Below, piece by piece: positions 12,433-23,014 of a stretch of DNA of 64,000 nt. The notes beneath the pieces were generated by a model, which saw only the letters and a list, made by a program, of their open reading frames with translations, was not told where the DNA came from and did no database searches. Numbering within the stretch: position 1 is the first letter of the stretch; each line of letters opens with the position of its first letter. A program made the position numbers and the translations under genes. Origin of the DNA: Podospora pseudoanserina (lineage: Eukaryota > Ascomycota > Sordariomycetes > Sordariales > Podosporaceae); NCBI RefSeq assembly GCF_035222485.1, contig NC_085921.1, forward strand, positions 2,108,001 to 2,172,000. The letters are read 5' to 3'.

Positions 12433-12840
12433 CTACCTTCTAGCCCTCTTCTCCGCGATGTCTTCAGTCTCATCATCGCTATCCCATGCCCTCTTACCCG
12501 CCTCAGACTCATGTCGGCCTACATGGTTAATGAACCGGTTGTTTACATGACTGTACATCCCAAATGATGACTGTCCCAACGAGCCAGACCAAAACGAATG
12601 TCTCCCCAACTGAGTATGTCCTCTCTGATCGAAGGGCGATAAGTACGTGTCTGATGCCATGTCAGCAGGCCCAAACAAAGAAAGATCAGCTGGTTGCTTC
12701 CCAGTGCCACTCTGCGATCGTGACCCCAAACTTGAGCCAAGACCACTATCTTGAAACAGAGCTTCCACTTCGTCAACATTATCTCCAGGGTCCCCGCACA
12801 ACCGTGATGCTCTTTCCCAGGTAAGCTGGCGGTCAACTGT
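12433..12840 (-). CDS. Short ORF, possible C-terminal remnant with DSGLGSS and basic tail
   Basis: The minus frame is open from about 12840 to the stop at 12433. From the ATG at 12801 it gives 122 aa; the frame extends upstream to a possible acceptor (CGCCAG) near 12835. It holds VEALFQDSGLGSS, a Ser/Gly-rich middle, and an acidic-then-basic end (WDSDDETEDIAEKRARR) that could be a nuclear signal. DSGLGSS-type tails occur at the ends of larger fungal proteins, including STAND/ankyrin types, so this may be the surviving tail of a larger gene. The MFS gene starts only 420 bp away in the opposite direction, leaving little room for a long upstream part. No function assigned. Confidence 0.35.
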   Translation of the reverse strand, partial: TVDRQLTWERASRLCGDPGDNVDEVEALFQDSGLGSSLGSRSQSGTGKQPADLSLFGPADMASDTYLSPFDQRGHTQLGRHSFWSGSLGQSSFGMYSHVNNRFINHVGRHESEAGKRAWDSDDETEDIAEKRARR

Positions 12841-13262
12841 GGATCATCACTCTCCGGCTTGGCACGTCCGGACGGCCAAGCCATTCTCCGCCAACGGGCC
12901 GCCGGGACCCCACAGTTCTAAATCCGCTTAGCTCCGAGCGCCGCAATCCTGCATCATGCATCAACCACAGCGGTCAAGAACCCACCTCACCGTCGTCTCG
13001 AACTGACCAACCGATCTCAATCGCCAGCTCGGCCATCACTTGAGGTGACTCAGACTATCATCCGCCCTTCAATTGAGCATTAAATACTTGCATGCTCCAT
13101 TTTATCTTGGTCGATTGCTTTTAACCTGTGGAGACACAAAGCCGTTAGCGGATTACACCATCGTCCCCGCCAGGCCCGCCACAGCCGTTGCGGTCATCGG
13201 CTCCCCGCGTCTCTCAACTCCAAGCCTCATCGCTTCCACCGTTTCACAACCATCCTCACAAG
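12841..13262. other. Promoter and leader region of the MFS gene
   Basis: No ORF supported. The stretch just before 13263 is CT/CA-rich, typical of a fungal leader (CATCCTCACAAG before ATG). Confidence 0.45.
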
Positions 13263-15021
13263 ATGTCTTCCAGTCACCCACCACAACCGGCAGCGTCTGC
13301 CCTTTCCGCCGACGGCCTCAACGTTCTTTCACCAGCGCCAATACAAACCGAAACTAGCCCTCTGCTCCCCAAGCCGCCATCAGCTTCCTCATCCTCCTCA
13401 GAAGCTGTCAGCGAGGCCGGCACCGAAACAGAAGAATCCACACTCATAGCCCAGCCCCTCTCTCCTGCCAGGCTCTACATAACTCTCACCTCATCCTACC
13501 TGGGCGTCTTCCTCGGCGCAGTGGACGCCTCTATCATTGTCACTTTGTCTGGACCCATCGCCTCAGAGTTCCAGTCCCTGTCACTGTTATCATGGCTTGC
13601 GGCATCATACCTCATCGCCAATGCTGCTTGTCAGCCCCTGTCGGGTAGACTCACCGATATCTTTGGTCGTGGGCCGGGACTCGTCTTCTCCAACTTGATG
13701 TTCGGCCTTGGTAACCTCATTTGTGGGTTGGCAAAGAATGAACAGCAAATCATCCTCGGACGAGTCATCTCTGGAGTGGGAGGCGGTGGGCTCATGAGCA
13801 TCAGCACTTTCCTTGCCACGGATCTGGTTCCATTGAAGAAAAGAGGCGTGGTGCAAGGGCTGGGGAACATTGCTTATGGCACAGGCGCTATGCTGGGTGG
13901 CGTATTTGGCGGCTTCATCAACGACACTTCGTCCTGGGGTTGGAGGTTGGCTTTTTTGATCCAGGTCCCGATCATTGCTGTCAGTGGTGGATTGGTGGCT
14001 TATTTGGTGAGGGTGCCGCCCAAGGTATCCAACAAGAGCTTGATCTCGAGGATCGACTTCCTGGGTGCCTTCTTTATCGTCGGGTTCTTGGTCTTGACGC
14101 TGCTCGGGCTTAATGCTGGCGGGAATTTGGTCAGGTGGACGGATCCATTGGTCTTGACGAGCATTCCGCTGGGTGTCGCAATGCTCTTTGCCTTGGTGTG
14201 GTGGGAAGGCAGGGTGAAGCAACCGATTATCCCGGTGAAGCTATTGGTTGAAAGGACTGTTGCTGCAGCGTGTATCACGAATTTTTGCAGGTATGTATCC
14301 CCCGATCTTTCTTGAAGACAAGAAAACTGACGATCCCAGCTCCATGGTGATGATGATGACCATGTTCTATGTTCCACTGTATCTCCAGGTCCTTGGCTAC
14401 ACCCCCACACAATCCGCATATCGCATCCTCGCATCTTCGGTCGGCGTCTCGTTCGCGTCGGTCGGCAGCGGGTTGATCATGAAGCAAACTGGCAAGTATG
14501 TCGGCCTGGGCAGAATTGTCTTGTCAGTGTACACGATCGCCATTGCTCTCAACACATTGCTGGACCAGTACACGCCACCTTGGATCCCGTTTGTTTCCAT
14601 GACCCTCCACGGTGCTGGATACGGTGCTATGCTTACTGTTACCCTCCTTGGCTGTATTGCTGCTGTTGAACACTCGCAGCAGGCCGTGATCACGAGCGCT
14701 ACGTATGCCTTCCGGTCAGTAGGCACCACGCTCGGCATCACTGTCGCGTCGGCCGTCTATCAGAACATCCTGAAGGCAAAGCTGTGGGAAAGATTCGGTG
14801 ACCTGCCCGGTGCGGCTGAGGAGATCAACCGAATCCGTGATGATCTTGGGGAGTTGGGGCGGTTGCCTGAGGGGTGGCATGATGGTGTAATTGCGTCGTT
14901 TATGGAGGCGTTCAGAGGAGTCTGGCTGACTGCGCTTGGCTTGACTGTCATTGCTCTGATCAGTGTCTCCTTGATGAAGCAGCATAAGCTGCACTCGACG
15001 TTAACCAGGCAGGAGGAATAG
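13263..15021 (+). CDS. MFS transporter, DHA2 family (vacuolar basic amino acid / multidrug type)
   Basis: Two exons, 13263-14290 and 14340-15021, 569 aa. The 49-nt intron (GTATGT...CCCAG) splits a Ser codon. The ATG at 13263 is preferred over the earlier in-frame 13188 because of its ACAAG context and because it starts a typical Pro/Ser-rich cytosolic tail of ~75 residues. Family signs: VDASIIVTLSGPIASEF in helix 1, GRLTDIFGRGPGL (motif A) after helix 2, LGRVISGVGGGGL in helix 4 and GAMLGGVFGGFI (motif C) in helix 5; about 14 hydrophobic helices can be placed. Known: DHA2 proteins are proton antiporters for drugs, siderophores or, in the Vba/Fnx1 branch, basic amino acids into the vacuole. 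The sequence looks closest to the Vba/Fnx1 branch, but substrate cannot be read from it. Intact, unlike its left neighbours. Confidence 0.9.
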
Positions 15022-16924
15022 GTCCTCTGCTTAAAACTGAGGATATGTTGGGCGATGCCTGGTAGACAGGGGAGGAGAGGGGAAGGGAGGAAGGAGATGA
15101 TGGCGGTATCAGTTCATCTGTCAAGCAAACGTGCATATGTATCAGTTGTTCCTTCCACCACATGACCCATGAGATATCGCTGCGTAAACGTTAAACGCAT
15201 CAATGACTCAACATCTCCGTCTGGAACCCTCTTCTTCCTTTTTCCCAGAGCATGATGTAGCAAAAGATAACCTAAGCTCGGGTCAGAGACAGGTCAAGCT
15301 GGGATCAAGATGGAAGTAAGCTGGGATTAAATTGATAGCCAGCTGGGATATAGGACAAAGGTTGGATAGATAAGGCTGGGATATAGCTGGGATGAAAGAA
15401 ATATGGCCTGTAGTACTACGTTTCGAGTTGTGCTCGTATAACTTATCGGGTGCCCTCAACTACTTCCCCAGCAACCAAATTCCAATTCCCTAATATTGTC
15501 ACCCTGAATCTTTAATTTATTCTTACCATAATGCGCTGGTGATTTTGCCCTGCCCCACCGCACCTCACCGACAACCGCCCATGCCTTAGCGTGGCCACAT
15601 CGACAGCCCAGTTTCATGACATGCACAACGAACGAACACCATTGGAACCCAGAGCCTCGCACAACGCTGCGGATTTATTTTTTCTCTGTCACCACCACTG
15701 CTGCCGGTTCTTTCCGTTTCTTTTGCTTTCACCTCCTCCAACCGTTGGTACCTGCGCACACCTGGTACATGGTTCATGCATCTTCAACTGCCGCTTGACA
15801 GCTGCCGCAGGCCGCATCTGATACACCGCTCTCTTTCGCACCACCACCACGACGCATCTTCAGTTTTCCCTCAATTATTTCACCTTTCCTCATGTCTTCA
15901 ACCTTCGCCCCAAACCCCAAGCCTTTCACCAACCACCAACCCCTCAGCAGCCGCTGCACTACCCCCAAACGTCTCAGAACAACATCCACCCCCATCAACC
16001 ACAACAACCCTCGTTTCCCACCGTCATCCCCTCCCCTCATCACGACAGCCTCCACCTCCTCAACAAAACCCATATCAAAGTGTAATAACCCAAATGTTCG
16101 ACCCCTGCCTGGCCCCTGTCCTTCTTTCGGGTCCGAGACCGTGCATACGAGCGGGTCCTCCCGTATCAGCATTCTCAAAACAGGATTTGGAATTTTGGCG
16201 ATCCCCTCACCTAACACCCACCACCCCTACTAGCGGCGGCCGCCCCAAACCAAAAAAAAAAAACCTTATCTCAACGTTCACACGCATCTCCCCAGGCAAC
16301 AGGCACACCACGCCTCATGCGCAAGCAACCAATATAAACAACGCCCCCCTTTTCTCTTGCATTTCGCGCTTCCAAACAACACTTCATCCGCAAGGCTGAC
16401 TGGTGTGATGTATCACATTATATGGGTATGAGCGTTCTTTTGTACCTGGACAAACAGTCAGCCAAGTTCCATATCCTCATAAGGCTCTCGAGAGTCCGTG
16501 TAACAGCACCTAGTGGTCTGCCTAACGGTAAGTAGGGAGTTTGGGTCAAGGTTGACCGGCCAGAGGCGGCAAGGATAGTAGTCCTACAACTGTAAGTTTC
16601 TTTGTTTTCTTATTGGCCCATCCTTGTTTCTTCTAATCTATCTTGTTGGAACTATGGAATGTGTCGACTACCTATAGAACGAACGACGTAGACCCGCTTT
16701 CGTGACGGAGCTACCATCCACCTATACAATGTACTTGGGTAGGTAGGTATGCCTCAACTCAAGGAAATAAAGCATCAAAGAAGGTAAAGGTAAGTAAAGT
16801 TCTGTCGTTGTCTTCCTCATCATCAATTCTTGTTTTGTCTTCCACCTCGTCATCACCATCATCCACGGAGAAAAGTTTCTTCGCGTCTTTTTTTCTCTGC
16901 CATTTCCACACTTGTTGGCAATTC
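15022..16924. other. Intergenic region with 22-bp repeat cluster and low-complexity stretch
   Basis: Holds the repeat cluster at 15275-15393. From about 15640 to 16400 it is strongly CT/CA-rich; the overlapping Pro/Ser/Thr ORFs there are compositional. A GGTAGGTAGGTA run is at 16738-16749. The right end is the 3' region of the DUF6594 gene. No gene recognised. Confidence 0.55.
15275..15393 (+). repeat. 22-bp-period degenerate minisatellite, cluster 1 (core AGCTGGGAT)
   Basis: Core copies start at 15275 (AGCTCGGGT), 15297, 15319 and 15341, exactly 22 bp apart. They are followed by more irregular copies at 15359, 15374 and 15385 (the last step is 11 bp, half a period). The DNA between cores is diverged. 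The same core in reverse complement makes cluster 2 at 22544-22728. Confidence 0.8.
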
Positions 16925-18212
16925 TCATAGTGATATATTTCCCGTCGCAACAGCAAAGGCACCGCAAAAGGCCAGGTAGGCACACCCTGCCAACGCAGTC
17001 GTTGTCGTATCCAGTCGAGTCTTTGCACTTACCGTGGCGCAAAAGACGATGGTGGACACGCCAATGATGGCGAAGACCTGCCCCTTGTCCAACTCAGCGA
17101 GGTATAGTATTCCAGCTGGGACAAGGAGCAGTAGAGCAGCGGCGATGACGTGGATGGTCCTGAAGATGAATGTCAAGAAGGGATTGGGGATGTAGTTGTC
17201 CTTGGACTGTGAAGCGGGCTGTCAATAGTATCTGTCAGCTTTTGGACATCCATTACGTTTAGAACAAGAGTGGTGGCGACAGACCTTGAACCATTGGTTA
17301 TATCGTCTGCTGATGTCGGCTGACGTCTGGATGACCCAGTAAGGGGGCGGGTCGGCTAGGCTGATCAAGTCCTCGGGTGTTCGAAGGATGATGCCAGCCT
17401 CAGGGTCGAGGTTCTTGTTGTAGGTCATCCATTCGTTTGTTATCCTCCACTGTTCAGGGTGCGTAGCATACTGCTGTTCGTTTGCCTTGACGTAGGCACA
17501 ACGCTTGACTGGTTTGCAATGGTTAGCTACCGCAATAGGTAACCAGGGCAGTCGTGGTTTTCCGGGTATCTTGTATTTTCTTACAGTAGTCGTCTAATTC
17601 CTTCCTTAAGTCTGCCTTGATGGTCTCGAGCTTGTCCTCCATCAGGGGTTGTCCAGCCGGTCGTTTGTGGTTCGCAGTCGGGCCCCTTGCTTCCTCGGGA
17701 TGCTCTTTGTAGTATTCACGGAGCTCCTCTGAGAGATAGCTGATCCTATACTGGCTGTCAACCAGTAGGTGCCAATTCTCCCAGCCGAAAGCTCTGTAAA
17801 ACTTCCAGTTGGACCATTGATCGAACATACCCGCCAGCTCTGCGACACCGCCGTGATGGATGGACTTTTCGTTTCCTATGAGTCAAAAGTGCCATTAATA
17901 AGGCTTGATGGCAAAGGGGATCCTTATTTGCTACTTACTGCCATTACGAAACCGGCAGTTATAGTAGGGGTCCTCTGCGCCTGGGTGTGCTGGGATTAGA
18001 ACGTCACGATGAGTATGAGGGTGCGTGCAGAAGAACTCACTACTGTCCACTTTCGAGCATGTCTCACCACTAACAGACGCTGAGGATTCGGGCGCGATAG
18101 GGGAATCGCATAGTTGCTCTACGGAGTCTCCATCAACAGGACGCTCCGAGGATCTAGGAGAGTCTGAACGTTGCCCAACCTCTGTTGTGCTGGCATCTGA
18201 AGGAAGTGGCAT
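16925..18212 (-). CDS. DUF6594-family membrane protein
   Basis: Five exons on the minus strand: 18212-18041, 17974-17939, 17875-17585, 17508-17285 and 17218-16925, 338 aa, with every junction in frame. Donors are GTGAGT, GTAAGT, GTAAGA and an unusual GTCTGT for the last intron. The start at 18212 follows TTTACCAAG; an in-frame ATG at 18329 is an alternative. Residues 1-60 are Ser/acidic and disordered. Next comes a helical region with the pattern WKFYRAFGWENWHLLVDSQYRI (the 'FRRF..L..R.LL.lQ' segment of DUF6594) and LSEELREYY, then charged coils. Three membrane helices fill residues ~258-335 (IHVIAAALLLLVPAGILYL; VFAIIGVSTIVFCATV; LAGCAYLAFCGAFAVATG). Known: DUF6594 proteins are abundant, function-unknown membrane proteins of filamentous fungi. 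A further intron starting at GTAAGTGC in the last exon is possible but would destroy the third helix. Confidence 0.78.
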
Positions 18213-21200
18213 CTTGGTAAAAAGGGGCTGCGGTGGTTTCAGGGTAGGCCGTTGTGGAAACAAACAACTGAAGTCCTCAGACGTCCTAGTCCCCTCTCTT
18301 AAGCATTTTGAAAGCTGGCAAGCACACAAGAGCCTCTTTCCTCTTCACTGTCTCCGTGTCTCCTCCGCTCCGGATGCCTAGCGTCAGGCATTGGTCGTGC
18401 AGAAAAGAGCGATGGTGCATCGAGACGTCTGGCAGCCTTGCCAATGTCGAGAGGGTGCGCCAACGCTGATGACCAGTGAACTGATGAATATCCTCTGCAG
18501 TATGCAGGGCACAACTGGATAGCGCTGATCGAAGAATAATGGCGAGAATAAACTAGCGGTGACTGTTGGACAATTGGGTCATCTGTGCTGCGCCTCGTTT
18601 GGGGCCAGAATGCATCGTCTTGTCGTCAACGCAGAGTAACAAGACGCCCGGAAACAGTATAGAAGTAGCATGGCGGAAGGAAAGGCGGATAATGGGCAGC
18701 AGGCTCGGGCACATCGGGGAGCGACGAGACCTCTCCGCTTCTCGAAACCAATGTCCAGAACACCACGCGCCATACTTACAGACAAGCCCATTGGTTGGCG
18801 TTACGGTCCACACCCCCAAAGCACCGGAATAACAGAATTGTGCCGAGCATAAGTAGGTGAGTGTGCAATATGCAGACATGAACATACGTGGCGATCAGGT
18901 ATGGAATAGGGGGCCAAAAGCATGGCCACGATAGCGGGCCATCGCCTTCAACAGGAAGTTGTTCCAACACCCGTGACGGAACATCTCCAAGGTCCGCCAT
19001 CGGCCTGAGAGCCTTGTCTTGTCAAAGGCATCATGGGTTCCGGACTGGCGACCCAACTACGTGCAAATTAAGCCAACCTATCTGCCTTCTGATATCTTCT
19101 GAGTCCCGAGAAACAAAACAATTCGATGGTATGTTCTTCTGTACCGACCTTGCGACTGTTTCGACTGTTCTTCTCGAGCTCTTTTCCATTCTGGAGACTG
19201 GCCGTTCCAGCCTCAGCTCGTCGCGCCTGCAGCTTACGGTTGTATGATGGTACAGGTCGACGCACAGCGCCCAGCGCTTCATCCGCGCAAACAAGATCGT
19301 GGCTCGTGGCTTTTCAGACGCGGCTAACTCGGTTCGCCAGAATCCTCATCGTCGCGGTATGTTGCTGAGCCCCATCGTTTCGATGTTGACAATGTTCTCG
19401 ACGTTTGCCTTGTGGGGCGCAGTCTTCAAAGTGGTGACATGGACTATTCAGCGGTCTCGATCGATCGTGGGAAGCACCGTCAGCCGAGAAAGTGTATCAG
19501 AGCTACCGTCGAGCAAGTTTCGAGGATTGCTGAGCAGAGAGTTCACAGGAAGGAAATCCAAAACACCGATGGCCTGGGCGGTAGGTGGTGAGGGGAAAGC
19601 TAGCGATGTATAGGTAGGTGTGCCTTTAAATCAGGCCTAGCGAACCACTCTTGAAGCGAGAAGGAGCAATCACGCTCGCATTGGCACATATCGTCCCATA
19701 TTTAGAAAATCACTCTTCAGGACAGCAGCGACGAGAACTCTTATGGAACTGTGGCTTAAGGGCGGCTGTCGCGTCTCAATAATACCGAAGGTTTGAGCCA
19801 CATCTTAAAACCATGCTTGGGCGATCGCAGGGAAACAATATTTTCCGTCCTCGTCAGTCTCCCATCCTATCAAAACAGCAGCTCAATGAATGCGTTAAGG
19901 TAGCTATGCAATCCTTCCCCTGTTGTCCCCCGATGGCATGTCGTTCTGGTCTCTGGTAGGCTGGGAGCCCAATCAGCTTTGCCTCAAACAGACCCAGTAA
20001 TATAGGTTAACCTAATTTGAATCCAGGCGTTAAATAAGAGCAGTTGCCGCCCCCCCCGCGAGCATCTCGCAAGTTTTCTTCCTTCTGTCAAGAACCACCA
20101 CAACCGACAAAATCCAACCCAGCTATGCAGCACACCGCACCAAACATCAGCCCACACGTCGTGTTTCCCTGTGAAACTACCGTATACGACATCAACTCCA
20201 CTCCGGATGCCGCAGAAGCCCGACCAAAACTTCAAATATAGGATGGTAAAATGGTAGGGGCATTCTCTCTTTCCAGCACTCGATCCTCACGTTGCTCTCC
20301 CTTCCCCCCTCCACATTTACCCCCTCCCCCCCCCTCATTTTCCTTCATTTCTTCTTATTTCCTGACAGCCCCCACCAAGGATGGAAACGGATTAACTTGA
20401 GTTGCCGGACGGCCACGTTCCCCAATCAAGCACCTACTCCAATCATGTTGGCTGGTTATGCGCTCGGCGTGCACGTTAGTGTATGTGATCGAGCCGGCCG
20501 AATGTATTTCCTTTGGCCGAATTCATGGAAAAGCTTCCATCTTGGCATGATTTTCTTCCCCTTTACGCTCAATATCTCAGCACCGTCAGGCAACGGAGGA
20601 TGGCTTGGATGGTTTGCGGGGATTATCCGCGCGGGATTTGTGGGGGAAAGCCCTCCTTTTTGCCAAGACCAGGGGGTTGGGTCCGGGTCCGGGGAAGGGT
20701 CCGGGTCTTGGTGGGGGACAAGATAATGACATCTCACTAACCCCAACGCATGACCCTAACCCTTGATTAACAAGTCAATCCTGGGCGAGGGACAAGTGTG
20801 CACAATCTAAGTGGATTGCCGGTGTCGAACCCTTGTGCCGGTTTCAATAAAGATACTTGCTCTTTGGGTTTGAGGATCTTTGGAACGAGTTCGGTATGGG
20901 GAATTAGTGGTGTTGATTAGAGGGGCCGGAGGGATCTCATGCCGGGGCTATGGTGATCCGAACATGGGGCATCGATCGCCGAGCACGATGAAAGCCAGCA
21001 AGCGACTCTTTTCGATTACATGGTGGATGGAAGACTGCAGGATGGGGAAGACTGGAAAGGAAACGGGAGCAATCACGAACCTGTCGCGACGAGCGAGGAC
21101 CCGGTCTGGCGACGCGAATACACAGCAGCAACATTGACTGGGACCGGCCATGGGCAGCTGCAGATCAGCCAAACCAACCTGTTCATGGTCGGGCGCCTCC

Positions 21201-21757
21201 AGCCGCACGCACTCCGCGCCAGGGGTGGTGATCTCTTCCGACTGGACAGCCCCTCGACGTCAAGATGGCCGTGCGCCATCTCTGCTTATCATCACAAACA
21301 GCGTACGCCATTAAATTTGGGATGGGTTACGCTCGCCTGGACCGAAACCGAACCAGTCAGAGAAACTGGTATCGGTGTTGATGAGAATTAGCGTTGGAAG
21401 ATTCGAAAACGCCTTACCGGCTTCCGGAAGAAATACCCGCCGCCTTCAGAGCACCCTGGGAAGCTGGAATCGATTGGGGAGCCAGCAATCAGCAAGCAGG
21501 GATTTTTGTTGAGGAAAGATGGAGAAAATGAGAGAACAAATGTGATAGAAACAGGGTAGACAGACCTAAGAGCCTGGCCTTTAAGAGAGGGGTTGCCCAC
21601 AACAATCTTTTGCCCTGAACGAACAATTCTGGTCACCGCAGGAAGATTGAACCCCATTTTCCCCTTATCCTCCTTCTGCTCCTTCTCCCACGCCGCTCCG
21701 AAACCTCTCCCGGTGTGTCTCAGCAACCTATCCCGCGAATATTCACAAGGCGCAAAC
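18213..21757. other. Long intergenic region with weak, unresolved coding signals
   Basis: No complete gene can be built. Protein-like fragments exist (see 18880-19618). A CCCTAACCC element is at 20754-20762, and a CT-rich stretch is at 20270-20350. The segment 21640-21757 is the leader of the small MGC gene. Confidence 0.45.
18880..19618 (+). other. Unassigned stretch with protein-like plus-strand fragments
   Basis: Two plus-strand frames look more protein-like than their surroundings. One contains FFCTDLATVSTVLLELFSILE (about 19130-19195) in the ORF ending at 19247. The other contains RFIRANKIVARGFSDAANSV and LSPIVSMLTMFSTFALWGAVF (about 19275-19435) in the ORF ending at 19613, which has one hydrophobic helix. 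They are in different frames and I found no convincing intron joining them. It could be a decayed or multi-intron gene, or chance. No family recognised. Confidence 0.2.
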
Positions 21758-22033
21758 ATGGGTTGCACCCAGAGCAAGCCTAAGTCTCGGTACTTGGCTC
21801 TTCTGCGACCCTTCACCCACATTCGGCATCACTAATTGAGAGTCTCTAGCAGCGGAAACCAAAAGCCGGGAGTTGCAAAGCTAGAAACCTGGCAGAGGTC
21901 CGCCAGCGGCCAATACATTGGCCCACGTCCAGTATCACATTCTTCCAACTCCACAGCCGAAAAGCAGACCGCACCGAAGAAGTCCGCACCGAAGAAGCCT
22001 GCACCGAAGAAGCCCGCACCGAAGAAGAAATAG
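21758..22033 (+). CDS. Small MGC-type (predicted myristoylated/palmitoylated) protein with Lys-rich repeat tail
   Basis: Two exons, 21758-21789 and 21850-22033, giving 71 aa. The 60-nt intron runs from GTACTT through CTAAT to CTCTAG and splits an Arg/Ser-region codon. Without splicing the first ATG gives only 25 codons, so simple ORF searches miss the gene. The N-terminus MGCTQSKPKSR has Gly2, Cys3 and Ser6 with basic residues after, a classic N-myristoylation plus palmitoylation signal. The C-terminus is four copies of a five-codon unit (core APKK) encoded by 15-bp tandem repeats at 21971-22030. A polybasic tail plus lipid anchor predicts plasma-membrane or vacuole attachment. No known family recognised; function unknown. 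The leader has the pyrimidine/CA character of expressed fungal genes. Confidence 0.6.
21971..22030 (+). repeat. Four 15-bp in-frame tandem units in the MGC gene
   Basis: GCACCGAAGAAG plus a variable third-type codon (TCC, CCT, CCC, AAA) repeated four times, coding APKK units. Length variation between strains is likely. Confidence 0.85.
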
Positions 22034-22543
22034 GAGCAACACCCGGGGGAGACATCCACATGTGGCCTTGGCGTGAGGACGATGGCGGGAGGACCGGTGC
22101 TGCACTGCACCAGGGGGGTTCGCGCTTGGATTTTTGGGTGTCATCATACAGAGGATTTTGTATTTACGGGGATCTTGAGTATTTACTGGCAAAGGGCGGC
22201 CTCTAAAAGATAGGTTTTTTTTGTTTTGCTTTTACATGACCACTCTTGCCTCTCTGGATTTGTGCAACTCCCTCCAATGTGTGTGTGTGTGTGTGTTGAC
22301 CAGGCTCCCAAGGACCCCGCGTCGTTGCTCCACAAGAGCGGTCGACGCCATACTCTTTTGACGATGTGACGGCTCTCAAATTGGCATCGGTACCAAGATG
22401 GATTCTTCTGGCTATTTCTGGTATCCCGCCAACAACTTTGTGTGACGGTCATCGTAAAAAACACAAGTTATTATACTTTACATGTAATTTTCTTTTTTTT
22501 AAAAAAAAACCATCTTTCTGTCATCTTGCTTCATGTTTCCTTT

Positions 22544-22728
22544 ATCCAAGCAACATGTGTTCTTTATCCCAGCTAGGTTTTTCCATCGTCCCAGCTCTAT
22601 CTTTCCAATGTCCCAGCTACATATACGCTTTCTCCCAACTACATCTGTATTTTATCCCAGCTATACACGCCTTTTGCCTCAGCTATATTCACTACTTACC
22701 TCAGATGTTTTAACCTTTTGCGCCAGCT
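22544..22728 (-). repeat. 22-bp-period minisatellite, cluster 2 (core ATCCCAGCT on the plus strand)
   Basis: Nine core copies start at 22544, 22566, 22588, 22610, 22632, 22654, 22676, 22698 and 22720, every step exactly 22 bp. Forms include ATCCAAGCA, ATCCCAGCT, GTCCCAGCT, CTCCCAACT, GCCTCAGCT and GCGCCAGCT. The spacer DNA (often pyrimidine-rich, TNTTT before the core) is diverged, so the period was kept while spacers drifted. It is the reverse complement of cluster 1. Confidence 0.88.
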
Positions 22729-22833
22729 ATCACGGCGCAGGCATTGAATAACGCATGGACATGGCGATGGCGGCTAGGGTTCTCTCCAGGGGGATCACAT
22801 CAGCCATATCCACCTATCTAACCCTCGTCTTTT

Positions 22834-23014
22834 ATCCCAACCTACTCCCACTTGATCTGAGCTTAGTATATCTTCAATGCGAGCTTAAACTGTCCATTTC
22901 TAGACAAACCCTGTCTTTAACCCAAGCTGAGTTCGTCTTTTGGTAAACTAACCTTACATTTAGTCCGAGTTTAGACCGTCTTTCCCTAGATAGCGCTTGT
23001 CTTTGATGCAAGCA
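22834..23014 (-). repeat. Degenerate continuation of the 22-bp-period array
   Basis: Core-like elements at about 22834 (ATCCCAACC), 22855, 22877 (ATGCGAGCT), 22920 (ACCCAAGCT), 22963 (AGTCCGAGT) and 23006 (ATGCAAGCA), spaced 21-22 bp or near multiples of it. More eroded than 22544-22728. Confidence 0.5.

Noticed and set aside
15776-16399. 207-codon His/Pro/Ser-rich ORF
   Set aside because: It lies in a CT/CA-rich low-complexity stretch with similar ORFs in other frames. No domain or splice partner.
16925-17042. Extra intron (GTAAGTGC...GGCAG) in the last DUF6594 exon
   Set aside because: Splicing would destroy the third membrane helix and add a long charged tail. The unspliced reading matches the family's ending.
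15275-23014. CRISPR-like array
   Set aside because: Cores of ~9 bp with 13-bp spacers and eukaryotic context do not fit a CRISPR array; this is a degenerate minisatellite.
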